A stretch of 64,000 nucleotides of DNA. It comes from QZLE01 sp033852075 (GTDB lineage: Bacteria; Pseudomonadota; Gammaproteobacteria; QZLD01). The stretch spans positions 11,268 through 75,267 of the forward strand of contig JAWSVC010000021.1 in the NCBI GenBank assembly GCA_033852075.1, read 5' to 3'. The translations under genes were made by a program, and so were the position numbers. The notes under the pieces were generated by a model that did not search any database, was not told the origin of the DNA, and saw only the letters and a list, made by a program, of their open reading frames with translations. This document shows positions 1 to 10,163 of the stretch, piece after piece (the stretch's first letter is position 1; each line of letters starts with the position of its first letter).

Positions 1-392
1 CAATCGATGAACAAGGCAAAAAGGATCGTATTGTCGACCATATCCGCAAGGTAATTGCTAATCCTGAACAAACAGTCACAGCAGTCACCCATAGAATACC
101 GCGTCAAATGAAATCATTTACAACCCCAACGGTCATCAATTTTTCACAAGACGATAAAACAACCACCACGGCTCTTGAGGTTTATACTGCAGACCATCCC
201 GGCCTATTATCCCAAATTGGTAAGGCATTTACTGAATGCAATATAGTATTAAAGAACGCCAAGGTTATTACCATTGGCGAGCGTGCCGAAGATATTTTTT
301 ACGTAACTGACCAGGATGGAAATCAGATCATATCGGATAAGATTCAACAGCACATCCAAAAATCAATTGAGAAGAACATTTCCCAGGAATAA
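1..392 (+). CDS. glnD: GlnD C-terminal end (partial): PII uridylyltransferase/uridylyl-removing enzyme
   Basis: The reading frame is open from base 3 to the stop at 390-392, so the gene begins left of the window and only about 130 C-terminal residues are visible. They include an ACT domain (from about TTALEVYTADHPGLLSQIGK to the FYVTD region), as in the last of the two ACT domains of GlnD. GlnD senses glutamine and uridylylates or deuridylylates PII proteins, which would feed nitrogen status to the nif genes downstream. The first visible in-frame ATG (108) is internal and not the start. The family assignment rests on this tail alone. Confidence 0.85.
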   Translation, partial: IDEQGKKDRIVDHIRKVIANPEQTVTAVTHRIPRQMKSFTTPTVINFSQDDKTTTTALEVYTADHPGLLSQIGKAFTECNIVLKNAKVITIGERAEDIFYVTDQDGNQIISDKIQQHIQKSIEKNISQE

Positions 393-3080
393 TTAACCAA
401 GTCTATCTAAAATAATTTTGCATTCTTGCTCTAGCGCACTTACCTGAACTAAAACCTCGTTAAGTTCAGGCTTTGCCTCTTCAATAGTTTCAACATGTTC
501 AAGAAAATACAATTTCTCAATAATCTTTTCACACCCAAGGTACATCAAGGCTCCTTTCAATCGATGACTATCCTGATTTAGCACGGTAATATTCTTATCT
601 TCGACAACATTTTCCAGCCCTCGAATTCCTGGAATCGTATCTTTTACACAGATTTGAATAACCTTACGCATTATCTCTGGCATATCACTTCCGGGAATAT
701 TCCTATGCAAAAATTGCATGTCGATATATTCCAACTCACTATCGTCAATACCCGGTGTAGCTTTTTCTGTTTGTGGCTTTTCATGTTCTTTATTTTCTTC
801 ACTAAGCTCCTGCTCAGCAGATTCCATACCAATAAAAAAGCTATTCAATGTTGAAAACAGTTCTTTACGTTGAATAGGCTTGCGTATAACTTTATCCATT
901 CCCGCATCATAACAAGCAGAGATCTCTTCATCTAAAACTCCTGCTGTTACGCCAATAATAATTCGATGCAGATTTTCTTTACCATCTTCCAGTTCACGAA
1001 TTCTTTCAGAAGCCTGATACCCATTCATTATGGGCATGTTCACATCCATCAATATGAGATCAACCTTGTTGTTTTCCAGATAGTCCAATGCTTCTTTTCC
1101 ATTTGACACGCAGCTTACTATGGCACCATGAGGCTTTAATAATTCTGTTAGATAAAGGCTATTTATTTGGTTATCCTCGACAATTAACACTTTTCTACCA
1201 TTAATAAACGGTTCTTCATGTTCAGTCCCCCCATAATCATCTTCCAGTGCAATAGTTGACTCAGCATGCTTAACAGGTATCAAAACAGTAAATTCAGATC
1301 CCTTTCCTAGCTCTGAAGCAACATCTACCTTTCCGTTCATTGCATCAATGATACGTTTAACTATGGAAAGACCAAGACCGGTCCCGCCATATACCATCTC
1401 GCTTTGTCCTTGAGCTTGATGAAACTCTTCAAAAATCTTATCCAGCTCATCTGGTGCCATCCCTTTACCTGTGTCCTTACAAATTACTTCAAGCCATAAC
1501 TGCCCACTCTTCTCAATACATCTGGCCTTAAGTTTCACATAACCTTTTTCTGTGAATTTTATTGAGTTACCGATAAGATTAACCAATATCTGTTGTAATC
1601 TAAGTACATCACCATGCAAAACCTCAGGAAAGTCTTTGCCAAATTCAAGCAATACCTTAATCCCTTTTTGGTGTGCCTGTGATTCAAAAAATTCAACGAT
1701 GTGTTCAAATAGTTTTTTGGTAGAAAAATCTGCAAACTCTACCTTAACTCCAACTGACTGAAACTTTGCAGTATCCAAAATATCGTTAATAAGTTGCAGC
1801 AATGATTTTCCCGCATGAATAATTAACCCAAGAAAATTATCACGATCCGGATGATCATAATTGTCATGCAAGATCTCAGCAAATCCTATAATCCCATTTA
1901 ACGGAGTTCGAAGCTCATGACTCATACTTCTTAAAAAGCGACTTCTGGTCTCAAGGGCCAGCTCTAACTGTTTTTGCTTTGCGACTAATTTACAACGGCC
2001 AATCAAAAGAACAAAGTATGCCCCTAATAACGACACCCCAACAACAATCAGCAATGTAATCTCACGCAAAAAAGCATTATCGATAGCTTTAAATTCGCCA
2101 CCATCTTCATATCTAATAAAATACCCAATCGGTTCGCCATCAAAATTAATTAACGGTAACGCCGATATGGTATATATATCTCCATTGACTTTTACAGGAT
2201 AAACCTCACGTCTATAATCATATAGTTTTGCCCCATATTCCTTTGCCATACTAGAATTGATTTTTGCCAGAAGATTTTCATCAAACCTATTATCACTAAG
2301 CACCATATCTGTAAATCGGTTTGATTCTATTAAAAAGTCCGGCGACAACGGAGAAATTTTGTAGTTAGATTTTTCTTGAACAAAAACCTTATCACCAACC
2401 ACTTCTGCACCAATTATAAAATCAATGGTGCCAGGAAATAGCTCGTTCATCATCTTCATTAAACTACTTGCGGAATAACTGATTTCTACAGACCCAATAT
2501 GCTTTTCATTACTGTATAATGGGTAAACATTTCTAAACCCATTAAAAATACGCCCCTCTTCAAAACCACGAGCTATAGTTTCTGTTTTATTCGCAAAGGC
2601 TATCGTACTTCTGATTTTAGTTAAATTATCGCCAAACTTATCTGGCTTATGCATCCTCAAAAAACTGTCATTATTAGCTTCATGAAAATGAAGCTGTTTA
2701 ATCCCTATACTAAGCAATCTTTTATAAAGAGGATTTAGAGTATTAAACAGCTGTTTCCGGTACATATCTTTTTGAAAATCATCCCGACTATTAACCGCAG
2801 CAGCCATTAACCGAAGATATTCGGGCTTATTAATTAACTCTGAAAAGATTAGATCTGCTTGATGACGAACATTTTGAGCAACTGCATTGAATTGTACATT
2901 TATACGCGTTTTCTTAATCTCTTTGACTTCGAAAATTCTAATTGAATGCAGATTAATAAAAAATATAGATAATATTAGACACAGTAATACCATAACCCCT
3001 AAAACCAGCCATCCAGTTTTTTGGGATTTAAGCGCATCTAAAACAGAAATTTTACTCTCCATTCCTAATCTCAACATCAC
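393..3080 (-). CDS. Hybrid sensor histidine kinase (sensor-HisKA-HATPase-REC-HPt)
   Basis: Membrane-bound hybrid kinase of 895 residues. A first TM segment lies near residues 24-45, followed by a periplasmic sensor region of about 290 residues resembling a double-Cache domain, and a second TM near 340-362. HisKA carries the phospho-His in SMSHELRTPLNG (about H388). HATPase shows the N box (NLIGNSIKFTEKG), DTGKGM and GGTGLGLSI. A receiver domain has Asp in LILMDVNMP (about D679) and Lys in the RKPI motif. A C-terminal HPt has His in QDSHRLKGA (about H839). All residues for a His-Asp-His relay are present. There is no adjacent response regulator, so the output partner is unknown. It ends directly after glnD, convergently. 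The signal sensed cannot be told. Confidence 0.9.
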   Translation of the reverse strand: MMLRLGMESKISVLDALKSQKTGWLVLGVMVLLCLILSIFFINLHSIRIFEVKEIKKTRINVQFNAVAQNVRHQADLIFSELINKPEYLRLMAAAVNSRDDFQKDMYRKQLFNTLNPLYKRLLSIGIKQLHFHEANNDSFLRMHKPDKFGDNLTKIRSTIAFANKTETIARGFEEGRIFNGFRNVYPLYSNEKHIGSVEISYSASSLMKMMNELFPGTIDFIIGAEVVGDKVFVQEKSNYKISPLSPDFLIESNRFTDMVLSDNRFDENLLAKINSSMAKEYGAKLYDYRREVYPVKVNGDIYTISALPLINFDGEPIGYFIRYEDGGEFKAIDNAFLREITLLIVVGVSLLGAYFVLLIGRCKLVAKQKQLELALETRSRFLRSMSHELRTPLNGIIGFAEILHDNYDHPDRDNFLGLIIHAGKSLLQLINDILDTAKFQSVGVKVEFADFSTKKLFEHIVEFFESQAHQKGIKVLLEFGKDFPEVLHGDVLRLQQILVNLIGNSIKFTEKGYVKLKARCIEKSGQLWLEVICKDTGKGMAPDELDKIFEEFHQAQGQSEMVYGGTGLGLSIVKRIIDAMNGKVDVASELGKGSEFTVLIPVKHAESTIALEDDYGGTEHEEPFINGRKVLIVEDNQINSLYLTELLKPHGAIVSCVSNGKEALDYLENNKVDLILMDVNMPIMNGYQASERIRELEDGKENLHRIIIGVTAGVLDEEISACYDAGMDKVIRKPIQRKELFSTLNSFFIGMESAEQELSEENKEHEKPQTEKATPGIDDSELEYIDMQFLHRNIPGSDMPEIMRKVIQICVKDTIPGIRGLENVVEDKNITVLNQDSHRLKGALMYLGCEKIIEKLYFLEHVETIEEAKPELNEVLVQVSALEQECKIILDRLG

Positions 3081-3175
3081 TTTCTAATATAAAAAAGTGT
3101 AGTTATCTCAATCAGGTATATCAATATAACAGTTCTCGTTTTGTGACCCCGTAATGAACTTTTTAATGAGGCCAA

Positions 3176-3868
3176 TTAATCTAACGACAACACTTCGAAT
3201 CTATCAACGTCAATCTGCTGCCACTTCAGATCAAAATCTAAAAGCTTCATCCCATATACCCTACCAACCTCTAACTCTTTATAAGCAGGCGCAGGATTAT
3301 ATTGAAGTATTTGTCTAATCAGCAACAAGATATCAAGGCTATATCTTTCTTTAACTTTATTAACTTGATTTAAAGCAGTTTCAGAAAAAACCACCTCACA
3401 AATCCCCATTGGAGCATCGTCAGCAAAACCACCTTTGGCATTCTGCAAACTATCTACGTAAGGCAAATATGGTTTGATATCTATAACCGGGGTTCCATCC
3501 ACCAGATCCATGCCGGAGATATTAATATTCACTCCGTTATTACAATCAATCCCTTCTAACTTAACTACCGAAAGCCCAAACGGATTTGGACGAAACATGG
3601 AACGTGATGCAAACACTCCAACCTTGGCATTACCACCAAGGCGCGGAGGCCTAACCATAGAGCTCCATCCCTGCTCTTTGGTTTTATGAAAGATAAAACT
3701 AATCCACAAATGCGAGTACTGTTCCAATCCCCGTACTGCCTCTTCCCTATTATATGGATGCAGTAACTCAATATAGCCTTTGGCTTCTGTAACCAATCCC
3801 GGTTGCCGGGGAATACCGAATTTTTCTTTATAACAGCTGTGAACTGTGCCGATTGTTACAAGATCCAT
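3176..3868 (-). CDS. trmO: TrmO: tRNA N6-threonylcarbamoyladenosine(37) N6-methyltransferase
   Basis: Predicted SAM-dependent methyltransferase that methylates t6A37 in tRNA (TrmO/TsaA/YaeB family). The family core is clear: IGTVHSCYKEKFGIPRQPGL near the start, FRPNPFGLSVVKL in the middle, and LVDGTPVIDIKPYLPYVD, the signature stretch of the fold. The open frame extends upstream to 4054, but that extension is rich in Phe/Cys/Arg and does not resemble the family. The ATG at 3868 is preceded by a TAAGG Shine-Dalgarno and starts right at the conserved N-terminus (MDLVTIG), giving 231 residues. A second, shorter homologue lies at 14217-14693. Confidence 0.88.
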   Translation of the reverse strand: MDLVTIGTVHSCYKEKFGIPRQPGLVTEAKGYIELLHPYNREEAVRGLEQYSHLWISFIFHKTKEQGWSSMVRPPRLGGNAKVGVFASRSMFRPNPFGLSVVKLEGIDCNNGVNINISGMDLVDGTPVIDIKPYLPYVDSLQNAKGGFADDAPMGICEVVFSETALNQVNKVKERYSLDILLLIRQILQYNPAPAYKELEVGRVYGMKLLDFDLKWQQIDVDRFEVLSLD

Positions 3869-4233
3869 CACCTTAAAACTCTTCAAAACTATTAAATACC
3901 ACCTTACCAGAATTCTCATAAAGAATCTCGCACATACAAACCAACATAACTTAAACCTACTACTTTTAAATCGCCTACAGAAACATGTTCTTTTTGAGTA
4001 ATTATTAACCACCCCAACAATTAGAAAATCATTATATACCAAGGTTTTCAGCAAATTTATTGCCCATCTGTCCAGAATAAAGTACCGTTTATTTGTTATT
4101 AATGAAAAATGCTACGTGGTTAACCTTTTTTTGGACAATAAACTACTACCTTTAAGCATAAGAACGGGATATAAACCGTCAAAACATTTCCCAAAGAACA
4201 TGGATAAAGATGGAAATTTAAAAGGGTAATACA
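3869..4233. other. Intergenic region between divergent trmO and lipoprotein gene
   Basis: About 365 bases with no convincing gene. An in-frame upstream extension of trmO is open but looks non-coding. The sequence is AT-rich and should hold the promoters of both flanking genes; no strong -35/-10 pair or operator was identified. Confidence 0.5.
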
Positions 4234-6642
4234 ATGAGAATTTTAAGCAGGGCGCTAGGGATTATAACAATAACCTCATTTCTAATGGTTTCTGTTGGCT
4301 GCGGAGGCGGTGGCAGCAACATAACCAGCGATTCTGATAGCGGGGATGCAACCCCAGCAGAGACAACCCCAACAAACAATACCTCCCAAGACGATGAGCA
4401 AGATAATACTCCGCAAACACCGGCTCCTGCTCCAGACCCTGAAGAAGAAACACCACAATATCCTGCTGTTGAAGGCCCTGGAAATACCGATGGACGCACC
4501 AATGACAACGATAACACCCCAGCGATAACAACCATTTACATTCAAGAACAAAGTGGCAACCCTGCTGGCTCAACTAATTCACCAGTAACTTTTGCCCAAG
4601 TATTTAAACAAGGTGACATTCCTGCTGACCAAAGTATACGAGCAACACTAGCAAATGATGTAGCACTACCAATTCAGGTTGATAAAAAAGCGACCTATGA
4701 TGACGGTTCTTTAAAGCACGCAATTATCTCAGCATTTATCCCTGAATTAGAGCAAGAGGAAAAGGCTCGTATCTACCTTAATGCAACAAACGCTGAAGGA
4801 AATGATACTCCTTTGAATCTGAGTACCCTTCTAGATGACGGCTTTGACTCAGTAATTACTATTACCCTAAACGATACCGTTTACACTGCATCAGCTGCAG
4901 ATCTGCTTGGAAACTCTGCAGAAACATTATGGCTAAGCGGTCAAACTGTATCAGAGTGGATGGTTTCTGCTCCTATGGAAGATGCTCAAGGTAATCCACA
5001 TCCACATTTACAAGCTCGTTTTAACATTAGAGCATATAACGGCTTTGATTCAGTTAGGGTTTCCGCCATTGTTGAAAACGTTTGGGCTTTTGAGCCTAAT
5101 CCAGCCTCATACAGCTATGACCTTAAAATCACAGTTGGCGGAGAAATCGTTTTAGAGCAAGCCAGCGTACCTCATTACCATCACGCTAGGTTTAGAAGGG
5201 TTTTCTGGTGGGGAACCGAACCAAGAATTTCTGTGAATTTTAAAACCAGCTATCTAAAAGACACAAAAGCAATTCCCAATTATGACCCAAGCGTATATAT
5301 GACCGAAAGCGCACTGGAAGATATGGTCGACGATTGGGAAGCAGCAGATGGAGTTATGGAACTAGGAACTATCAAGCCATATATGCCTGGTACAGGAGCC
5401 AGAGAAGATTATGGTGTTTTACCTGGCTGGACAGCTAACTACCTAATATCTCAAGATGACAGAGCTAAAACTGTTATGTTTGGCAATGCAGAACAAGCAG
5501 GAACCTTTTCCATTCACTATCGTTACAGAGATAACGAAAATAATACTGAATTACCATTATCTATTGATGATTGGCCTCATGTTGGTCTATATGGAAGTGA
5601 TTCTGACAAATATAACCACGACTATAATGACGGGGAAGGTAGATCAGAAGTTATGCCGATAAATCACTGCGGGACTACTTGCTGGGGCACCAGATATTCA
5701 TGGCATGAAGAGTTCGCAAACCAAATTAGTGTTGCCGATTCATCACATCAACCCTCACTTGCTTATATACCTTACCTACTTACCGGTGACCACTATTATT
5801 TAGAAGAGCAAATGTTCTGGGCTGCGTTCAATCTAATACAGGCAAACCCATATAGAAGAAATTTAGATAAAGGGGTTGTTGGTTGGGACCAAACCCGCGG
5901 CCAGGCATGGTCAATTCGCACCCTAGGCCAAACTGCCTTTATGATGCCTGATGACCACCCCATGAAAGGCTATTTCAAAGAAAAACTGGATAATAACCGT
6001 GATTGGTATCAAGCAAACTACGTAGATGATACCGAAGGATACGCCTATGCCAATGATATTGGTTGGATTGGATATTCATGGAATGAAACTTGGGATCTTA
6101 GCGGTGACGGAAATGATGATACTACATTAGGAATGATTTCCCCTTGGATGAACGACTTCTTCACCGCATCAATGGGGCATGTAATCGAGCTAGGATATAC
6201 AAACTGGGATTCTGTAATGCAATGGCAAGGTAGGTTCCCAGTAGGAAGACTTTATGGAACAGACTACTGTGCCACACTGGCTACAGCCTACATGACTGCA
6301 GCAGGGGACGATAAAACTGGTCCATTTTATGACACTTGGAGTGAGCTTTATAACCAAACAGCTACTGTAGAATTTGGTTCAGAAATTCTTAACTATAGCT
6401 GTGGTAGCTCTGCTATGATGGAATACATCTCAAGCGAATCTGGATACGACTTTGCTGTAGGCGAACTATATGAGAAATATAAAGGTTCAACTGCTAACTA
6501 TATGACCAGAATGCAGGGTGCTGTTGCCTACACAGTGGATAATAATGTAGCCAATGCAGATGAAGCTTGGGCAGTTTTCTCAAACAGAGGCAGCATAACC
6601 GACTACACCGACGCACCTAAATGGGCGATTATTCCAAGATAA
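4234..6642 (+). CDS. Large secreted lipoprotein, possibly polysaccharide-active
   Basis: Protein of 802 residues with a lipoprotein signal: a hydrophobic segment (IITITSFLMVSVGCGGGG) with the lipidated Cys at about residue 23. A low-complexity Thr/Pro/Asp/Glu linker follows (about 28-90). The next part (PVTFAQVFKQGDIPAD, then DGSLKHAIIS) resembles the N-terminal beta-barrel domain of PcRGLX/YetA-like exo-rhamnogalacturonan lyase-type proteins. The remaining ~550 residues are Trp/Tyr/Asp-rich and look like a carbohydrate-active helical fold, but no catalytic motif was recognised. It lies next to a flippase and an acyltransferase, which fits surface polysaccharide work. The lipoprotein call is firm; the enzymatic role is inference. 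A strong terminator follows. Confidence 0.6.
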   Translation: MRILSRALGIITITSFLMVSVGCGGGGSNITSDSDSGDATPAETTPTNNTSQDDEQDNTPQTPAPAPDPEEETPQYPAVEGPGNTDGRTNDNDNTPAITTIYIQEQSGNPAGSTNSPVTFAQVFKQGDIPADQSIRATLANDVALPIQVDKKATYDDGSLKHAIISAFIPELEQEEKARIYLNATNAEGNDTPLNLSTLLDDGFDSVITITLNDTVYTASAADLLGNSAETLWLSGQTVSEWMVSAPMEDAQGNPHPHLQARFNIRAYNGFDSVRVSAIVENVWAFEPNPASYSYDLKITVGGEIVLEQASVPHYHHARFRRVFWWGTEPRISVNFKTSYLKDTKAIPNYDPSVYMTESALEDMVDDWEAADGVMELGTIKPYMPGTGAREDYGVLPGWTANYLISQDDRAKTVMFGNAEQAGTFSIHYRYRDNENNTELPLSIDDWPHVGLYGSDSDKYNHDYNDGEGRSEVMPINHCGTTCWGTRYSWHEEFANQISVADSSHQPSLAYIPYLLTGDHYYLEEQMFWAAFNLIQANPYRRNLDKGVVGWDQTRGQAWSIRTLGQTAFMMPDDHPMKGYFKEKLDNNRDWYQANYVDDTEGYAYANDIGWIGYSWNETWDLSGDGNDDTTLGMISPWMNDFFTASMGHVIELGYTNWDSVMQWQGRFPVGRLYGTDYCATLATAYMTAAGDDKTGPFYDTWSELYNQTATVEFGSEILNYSCGSSAMMEYISSESGYDFAVGELYEKYKGSTANYMTRMQGAVAYTVDNNVANADEAWAVFSNRGSITDYTDAPKWAIIPR

Positions 6643-6663
6643 TCCAACTTAAAAGCTAAAACC

Positions 6664-6697
6664 AAAGGGAAGGCATTAAGCCTTCCCTTTTTTATTT
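6664..6697 (+). terminator. Rho-independent terminator after the lipoprotein gene
   Basis: GGGAAGGC at 6667-6674 pairs perfectly with GCCTTCCC at 6680-6687 across an ATTAA loop. Flanking AAA/TTT extends the stem and a run of six T follows. Confidence 0.9.
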
Positions 6698-6786
6698 GCA
6701 TATTTGATTAATAAATCTCTAATTAAAGTGGTATTATATCGACCTAACAAACAACTCGATTTTGGACAAACCATAAGAATCCACCA

Positions 6787-8265
6787 ATGTCTGATACAAG
6801 CTCTTCTAATACAGACTCTTCAAATTTAAACTCCTCAAATATAGGAGCCAAGGTTGTAACATCTCTTAGGTGGTTTACGGTTATTAAAATATTATCCCAG
6901 GCTTTTTCATGGATAATAACCTTTTATATCATGTCAATTCTGGTCGAGGCCGATTACGGGCTTTTCGCCATGGCCACGGTTGTAATCTCATTTATGTTTT
7001 TGGTAAGCGAACTTGGACTTTCTTCTGCACTTATGCAGAAAAAAGATATTACTATTATGGACCAACGCCAGATATTTGGACTGGTACTAATCGTTGGCAT
7101 CATACTAACTACTATCATTACATTATCCGCACCATTCATAGCTGAATTTTATCGTGATGAACGCCTTACGGCCCTTATCTCTGTTCTAGGCGCTCAGTTT
7201 CTACTTATACCATTTTATGTCGTTCCCAAGGCCAGTCTGGAAAGAAACCTCAACTTTAAAATACGATCTATTATTGAATTAATTTCTTCAATAATATCCA
7301 GCTTCACCACCCTCTTGTGTGCAACATATGGCTTAGGCGTTTGGGCACTAATACTAGGACACATTACAACCATTATCTGCCATCTTATCGGTTATAATTA
7401 TGCCAACCCATTTCGCCACCTCCCATCATTTAACTTCAAAGGCGTAAGCGGCATGCTCTCATTTGGTGGATTTACCATGGGTTCAAGATGGCTATGGTTT
7501 TTCTCTTCCAATGCAGACATGATTATTGCAGGAAGACTGCTTGCAATAGATACTGTCGGCCTTTACAAATTTGCCACTCATATTGCATCTTTGCCAGCCC
7601 AAAAGATATCACCAATTATTAATCAGATCGCCTTCCCAGCATTCGCCAGAATGCAGGATGACACACAACAAGTAGCTAACCACTACCTGACAGCGGTTGG
7701 GCTACTAAGTCTAATTTCATTCCCTGTCTTATGGGGAATTGCATCCATTGCTGATTTTATTCCTGATTATTTAGGTGAACACTGGCGCGGAGCAATACCC
7801 GCTCTCAGAGTGCTGTGTTTTATCCTGCCAATCAGAATGCTTAACGGTCTAACACCATCAATCACCGGGGCACTAGGGTATCCCAAGAAGGATTTTAAAA
7901 ATCAGGTATGGCTATTTGTTGTAATGGTGTCTGCATATTACATTGGCTGTGAGACTGGCGGTTTAATGGGGCTAGCTTACGCCTGGGCAATCGGTTTCCC
8001 GTTTGTTGTTGGCAGAAACCTTTTCTACACCCTTCCTATTATTGGGCTAAAGCTTACAGACCTGCTTAAAAGTATGCTGACACCTCTTATACTGGCCACA
8101 ATTATGATGTTTTCGATATTTGGTATTCAGCACATGCTTACCAACATAAACCAACACCTACTGTTCGCAATTTCCATCATCAGTGGAATAATAATTTATT
8201 CGGGATTAACCGTAATCTTTAATAAAAGAATGGCAAAAATACTTGTTAAGTTTGTAAAGAACTAA
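6787..8265 (+). CDS. Polysaccharide flippase of the MOP superfamily (Wzx/WzxC-like)
   Basis: Very hydrophobic protein of 492 residues with about 12-14 predicted membrane segments. It resembles oligosaccharide flippases (COG2244), which move lipid-linked sugar repeat units across the inner membrane. The start of the conserved core is seen in SLRWFTVIKILSQAFSWIIT, with the family-like ADYGLFAMATVVISF following. A Ser/Asn-rich cytoplasmic N-terminus of about 25 residues precedes the first TM. The acyltransferase gene starts 6 bases after its stop, so the two are probably one transcript. No glycosyltransferases are adjacent, so the polysaccharide cannot be named. Confidence 0.85.
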   Translation: MSDTSSSNTDSSNLNSSNIGAKVVTSLRWFTVIKILSQAFSWIITFYIMSILVEADYGLFAMATVVISFMFLVSELGLSSALMQKKDITIMDQRQIFGLVLIVGIILTTIITLSAPFIAEFYRDERLTALISVLGAQFLLIPFYVVPKASLERNLNFKIRSIIELISSIISSFTTLLCATYGLGVWALILGHITTIICHLIGYNYANPFRHLPSFNFKGVSGMLSFGGFTMGSRWLWFFSSNADMIIAGRLLAIDTVGLYKFATHIASLPAQKISPIINQIAFPAFARMQDDTQQVANHYLTAVGLLSLISFPVLWGIASIADFIPDYLGEHWRGAIPALRVLCFILPIRMLNGLTPSITGALGYPKKDFKNQVWLFVVMVSAYYIGCETGGLMGLAYAWAIGFPFVVGRNLFYTLPIIGLKLTDLLKSMLTPLILATIMMFSIFGIQHMLTNINQHLLFAISIISGIIIYSGLTVIFNKRMAKILVKFVKN

Positions 8266-8271
8266 TCTATT

Positions 8272-9291
8272 ATGGACAAAAAAACCTTAGAAAAAGATAT
8301 TAGCAAAAGAATCTGGATAACCCGCTATTTCATGATTATTGGGATTATTATCCTGCATCTGCCTCCATATAAACCTTTAAGTGAAGTAAACGGCCCTTTT
8401 TTTGAATATATCAAAGCCTTTTTATCTCACGGAGTATTCAGAGCAGCGGTACCCGTCTTAACAGCAATTTCTGGTTATCTTATTTTTAAATCCAGACTTT
8501 ATCTTTATCCCAAAAAACTCGTCAAAAAAAAGTTTTTTTCCATTATATATCCATTAATAATATGGAATATCCCGTTTGCCGTATTTATCTTTGCAGTCCA
8601 GAAATATAATCTTCTCTCGCATGATTTTTCTGCAAAGCTCTATCCTTTTGACCTTATGGCATGGATAAATGCCTTAACCGGATTAACAGAATCACCAGTA
8701 AATTATCCGCTTAATTTTTTAAGAGATTTATTCATTATATCTATTCTCTCCCCTTTATTTTGGCAACTTATCAAAAGAGCTCCATATACTGGATTGGTGC
8801 TGATTTTGGTTATTTACCAGTTCAACCTTGATGGACAACTTATCCTCCGTAATCCCATGATAGTCAGTTTTTACCTGGGAGCATTAGCTGCTAATCAACA
8901 ATGGGATCTAAAAAGACTAGATAAATATGCCCCGATACTTCTATCAATATTCATTGCCATATGCATTGCAATAATTTATTTCAAGATTGAAAACCGAAAT
9001 TTATTCAGGCTGGTATCACCATTCCTGATTTGGCCATCTATGTCATTACTGGAAAACTCCAGAGCCGGGAAATTTCTACATAACTATTCAAAGAACAGTT
9101 TCCTGACTTTCCTTTCTCATGGACCATTGATATTAATTATTTGGATTTTATTTCAAAAAATACCAGCAGACATCCCATATCTGGTATATTGGATAGCGGC
9201 CCCGATAATCACTGTCATAATTACGATATTGGCTAATCGTCTATTGCACAAAGTGCCAAAACTTGCCGCTATTTTACTGGGAGGAAGATAG
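8272..9291 (+). CDS. Acyltransferase 3 family membrane protein
   Basis: Integral membrane protein of 339 residues with about 10 hydrophobic segments and the family's typical opening (RIWITRYFMIIGIIILHL, with the conserved R and H). Acyltransferase-3 proteins transfer acetyl or succinyl groups onto surface sugars. The FLSHGPLILIIW segment near the C-terminus matches the family's late His-containing helix. It is probably cotranscribed with the flippase just upstream and may decorate the same glycan. The substrate is unknown. Confidence 0.8.
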   Translation: MDKKTLEKDISKRIWITRYFMIIGIIILHLPPYKPLSEVNGPFFEYIKAFLSHGVFRAAVPVLTAISGYLIFKSRLYLYPKKLVKKKFFSIIYPLIIWNIPFAVFIFAVQKYNLLSHDFSAKLYPFDLMAWINALTGLTESPVNYPLNFLRDLFIISILSPLFWQLIKRAPYTGLVLILVIYQFNLDGQLILRNPMIVSFYLGALAANQQWDLKRLDKYAPILLSIFIAICIAIIYFKIENRNLFRLVSPFLIWPSMSLLENSRAGKFLHNYSKNSFLTFLSHGPLILIIWILFQKIPADIPYLVYWIAAPIITVIITILANRLLHKVPKLAAILLGGR

Positions 9292-9295
9292 TTTT

Positions 9296-10027
9296 TTATT
9301 TCCTCTCAACCGCAGCTAAGATGCCACGCATAATATTCATCTCATTCTTATCCATTTGCGCCCGATTATAAAGCCTGCGCAGTCTACGCATTAGTTTGCG
9401 CGGGTTATCCGGATTATAAAACTTTATATCGGTAAGAACTTTTTCCAGATGCTGGTAAAACAATTCCATTTCATCTGCCGTTGCTTGTTCAATCTGTTCT
9501 TCTGGCTCTTCCCGTTCTTCTTTGGTTTCTGTGACCTCACTACATTCCACCAACTGTTTACGAATTTCATAGGAGATTACCTGCACGGCAGCACCAAGAT
9601 TTAACGATGAGTATTCCGAGTTTGTATCTATGTGTACCAGATAATTACAACGATCCAATTCTTCATTGGTAAGGCCTGAGTGTTCACGGCCAAATACAAA
9701 GGCGATATTTTCCTTGTTCTCACCTGTTGAATTAACAATTGCCTGCTTAACCGCTTCAGGCGGAGTTAACGCTTCGGACGAAAGGCGGCGTTTTCTGGCA
9801 GTCATACCAAATACTAAGCTGCAACCATCAAGTGCCTTATCCAGAGTATCCACAACTTTCGCATTCTGCAAAATATCATCGGCGCCGGAAGCCCTGGCAG
9901 TAGCTTCTTCATGTGGAAATTTTCTTGGTTCAACCAATACCAACTGGCTTAGCCCCATGGTTTTCATGGCTCGGGCTGCGGCTCCGATATTGCCAGGATG
10001 CGTTGTTCCAATTAATACGATTCTCAC
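9296..10027 (-). CDS. trmJ: TrmJ: tRNA (cytidine/uridine-32-2'-O)-methyltransferase
   Basis: SPOUT-class RNA methyltransferase of 243 residues that 2'-O-methylates position 32 of tRNAs. Motif 1 is seen in THPGNIGAAARAMKTMGL, motif 2 in FVFGREHSGLTNEEL, and motif 3 in SSLNLGAAVQVISYEI, which forms the SAM-binding trefoil knot. The C-terminal extension typical of TrmJ is present (KLMRRLRRLYNRAQMDKNEM). Divergent adjacency to suhB is the arrangement known in gammaproteobacteria. The acidic linker near 165-185 is rich in Glu. Confidence 0.93.
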   Translation of the reverse strand: MRIVLIGTTHPGNIGAAARAMKTMGLSQLVLVEPRKFPHEEATARASGADDILQNAKVVDTLDKALDGCSLVFGMTARKRRLSSEALTPPEAVKQAIVNSTGENKENIAFVFGREHSGLTNEELDRCNYLVHIDTNSEYSSLNLGAAVQVISYEIRKQLVECSEVTETKEEREEPEEQIEQATADEMELFYQHLEKVLTDIKFYNPDNPRKLMRRLRRLYNRAQMDKNEMNIMRGILAAVERK

Positions 10028-10163
10028 TCTTTACCACCATTTTTGCGATTATAAATTGGTAACTATTACCTGATATCTCAAGCTTTTTAAAAAAACTGTG
10101 CGGAAAAATAACATTTTTTGGTAAAATATTCGCCTCTTTGTTCTTTAAAATAGGTGATCCCCG

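Noticed and set aside
3869..4054. N-terminal extension of trmO
   Set aside because: It lacks family similarity, and a good Shine-Dalgarno lies before the ATG at 3868.
4218..4573. Overlapping minus-strand frames opposite the lipoprotein N-terminus
   Set aside because: Shadows of the low-complexity Thr/Pro/Asp linker.
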